17,575 bases of DNA from Cymbomonas tetramitiformis (taxonomy: Eukaryota > Chlorophyta > Pyramimonadophyceae > Pyramimonadales > Pyramimonadaceae), in contig LGRX02014015.1 of the NCBI GenBank assembly GCA_001247695.2, positions 1 to 17,575 on the forward strand, in the 5' to 3' direction. Shown here piece by piece: positions 17,012 to 17,575 of this stretch. A program made the position numbers and the translations under genes. Within the stretch, counting starts at the first letter, position 1. Every line of letters starts with the position of its first letter. The notes below the pieces were generated by a model. It ran no database searches. It was given only the letters and a program-made list of their open reading frames with translations, and had not been told where the DNA came from.

Positions 17012-17575
17012 TTCAAGATTCTTGACTGCTACTCGTGTACCGTTCGGGGTTCTGCTCACGACACACGGTGTAGTTGGCGTTCTTTCATTATGACAGTATG
17101 ATAGTATGACTGTACAGTAATATGACAGTGCTGTATAACAGTCATGGTGACACTTGGTCAGATCATCGGACTACGGTCGAATTCAGGTTCAGATTGAAGA
17201 GACGATGAAAATGAGTATCAGATGTCTAGGGGTTGACGATGTGATCCGATGACGGCATGACGGTGTGACAGTATGATAGTATGACAGAACTGTATAACCG
17301 TCGTCGAGATAGTTCGTTGACGAGACATCAGGATCGAAGATGTAGCATCAAATCAGAAATGGAACGAATCGAAATATGATCCGGTCGGAACCGAACGGTG
17401 CATCGTGACACGACATCGGGTAGTTGGGACGATGGACCAAGTTGCCCGAGTTGCAATAAGTAGAGCAGTTGAGAAGTGTGCGGTCTTCAGAACTCAGATC
17501 GTAACGAACGTTAACACCCAATTAATCTGGCCCTGTCCCAGTGAAATAATACAAAAAGAATATTCTTCTTTACAT
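17012..17575. repeat. Gene-free DNA with GACAGTATGATAGT repeats
   Basis: No gene is supported. A block near 17091-17145 (TATGACAGTATGATAGTATG, then CTGTATAACAGTC) recurs near 17266-17305 with small changes. The ACAGT word links it to the repeats around element A. The remainder to 17575 shows no structure that I can read. Confidence 0.55.

Overview
The window is nuclear DNA of a eukaryote, most likely a photosynthetic one. The main evidence is a two-exon gene for a plastid-lipid-associated (PAP/fibrillin) protein with a GT-AG intron. A copia-type primer-binding site, LTR retroelements, a piggyBac-like element and a Pol III tRNA-like gene fit this. The sequence does not name the species; a red-lineage or other alga is only a guess. 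Most of the window is mobile or repetitive DNA, with one clear host protein gene.

Layout. 1-3110: no gene; diverged copies of two alternating interspersed repeats plus a 113-bp tandem repeat (698-1186). 3111-5535: element A, a complete gag-only LTR retroelement whose reading frame appears to shift near its 3' end. 5536-6430: ACTGTC/GACAGT-rich DNA, an AT-rich block and short tandem repeats. 6440-6528: a perfect hairpin with 44-bp arms. 7481-8556: the PAP/fibrillin gene. 9140-9920: a region dense in short CGATTATCG-like words. About 10386-11263: the 3' end of a third retroelement (C), with a small ORF, a polypurine tract and a short LTR. 11266-11339: a tRNA-like gene starting 2 bp after that LTR. 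11350-15429: element B, a non-autonomous copia-like LTR element carrying a tryptophan-repeat protein interrupted by one amber codon. 15499-16145: an AT-rich, frameshifted remnant of an archaeo-eukaryotic primase like those of large DNA viruses. 16157-17011: a non-autonomous piggyBac-like element with TTAA target sites. 17012-17575: GACAGTATGA-type repeats and no gene.

How it fits together. The LTR elements encode only a structural (Gag-like) or other protein. No protease, integrase, reverse transcriptase or RNase H is visible, so they would depend on enzymes supplied elsewhere. Elements A and C share LTR words and possibly a related Gag segment. The primase remnant differs sharply in base composition from its neighbours and looks like old inserted viral or virus-like DNA. 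The PAP gene would act in the plastid, on membrane lipids or lipid globules, and has no functional link to its neighbours.
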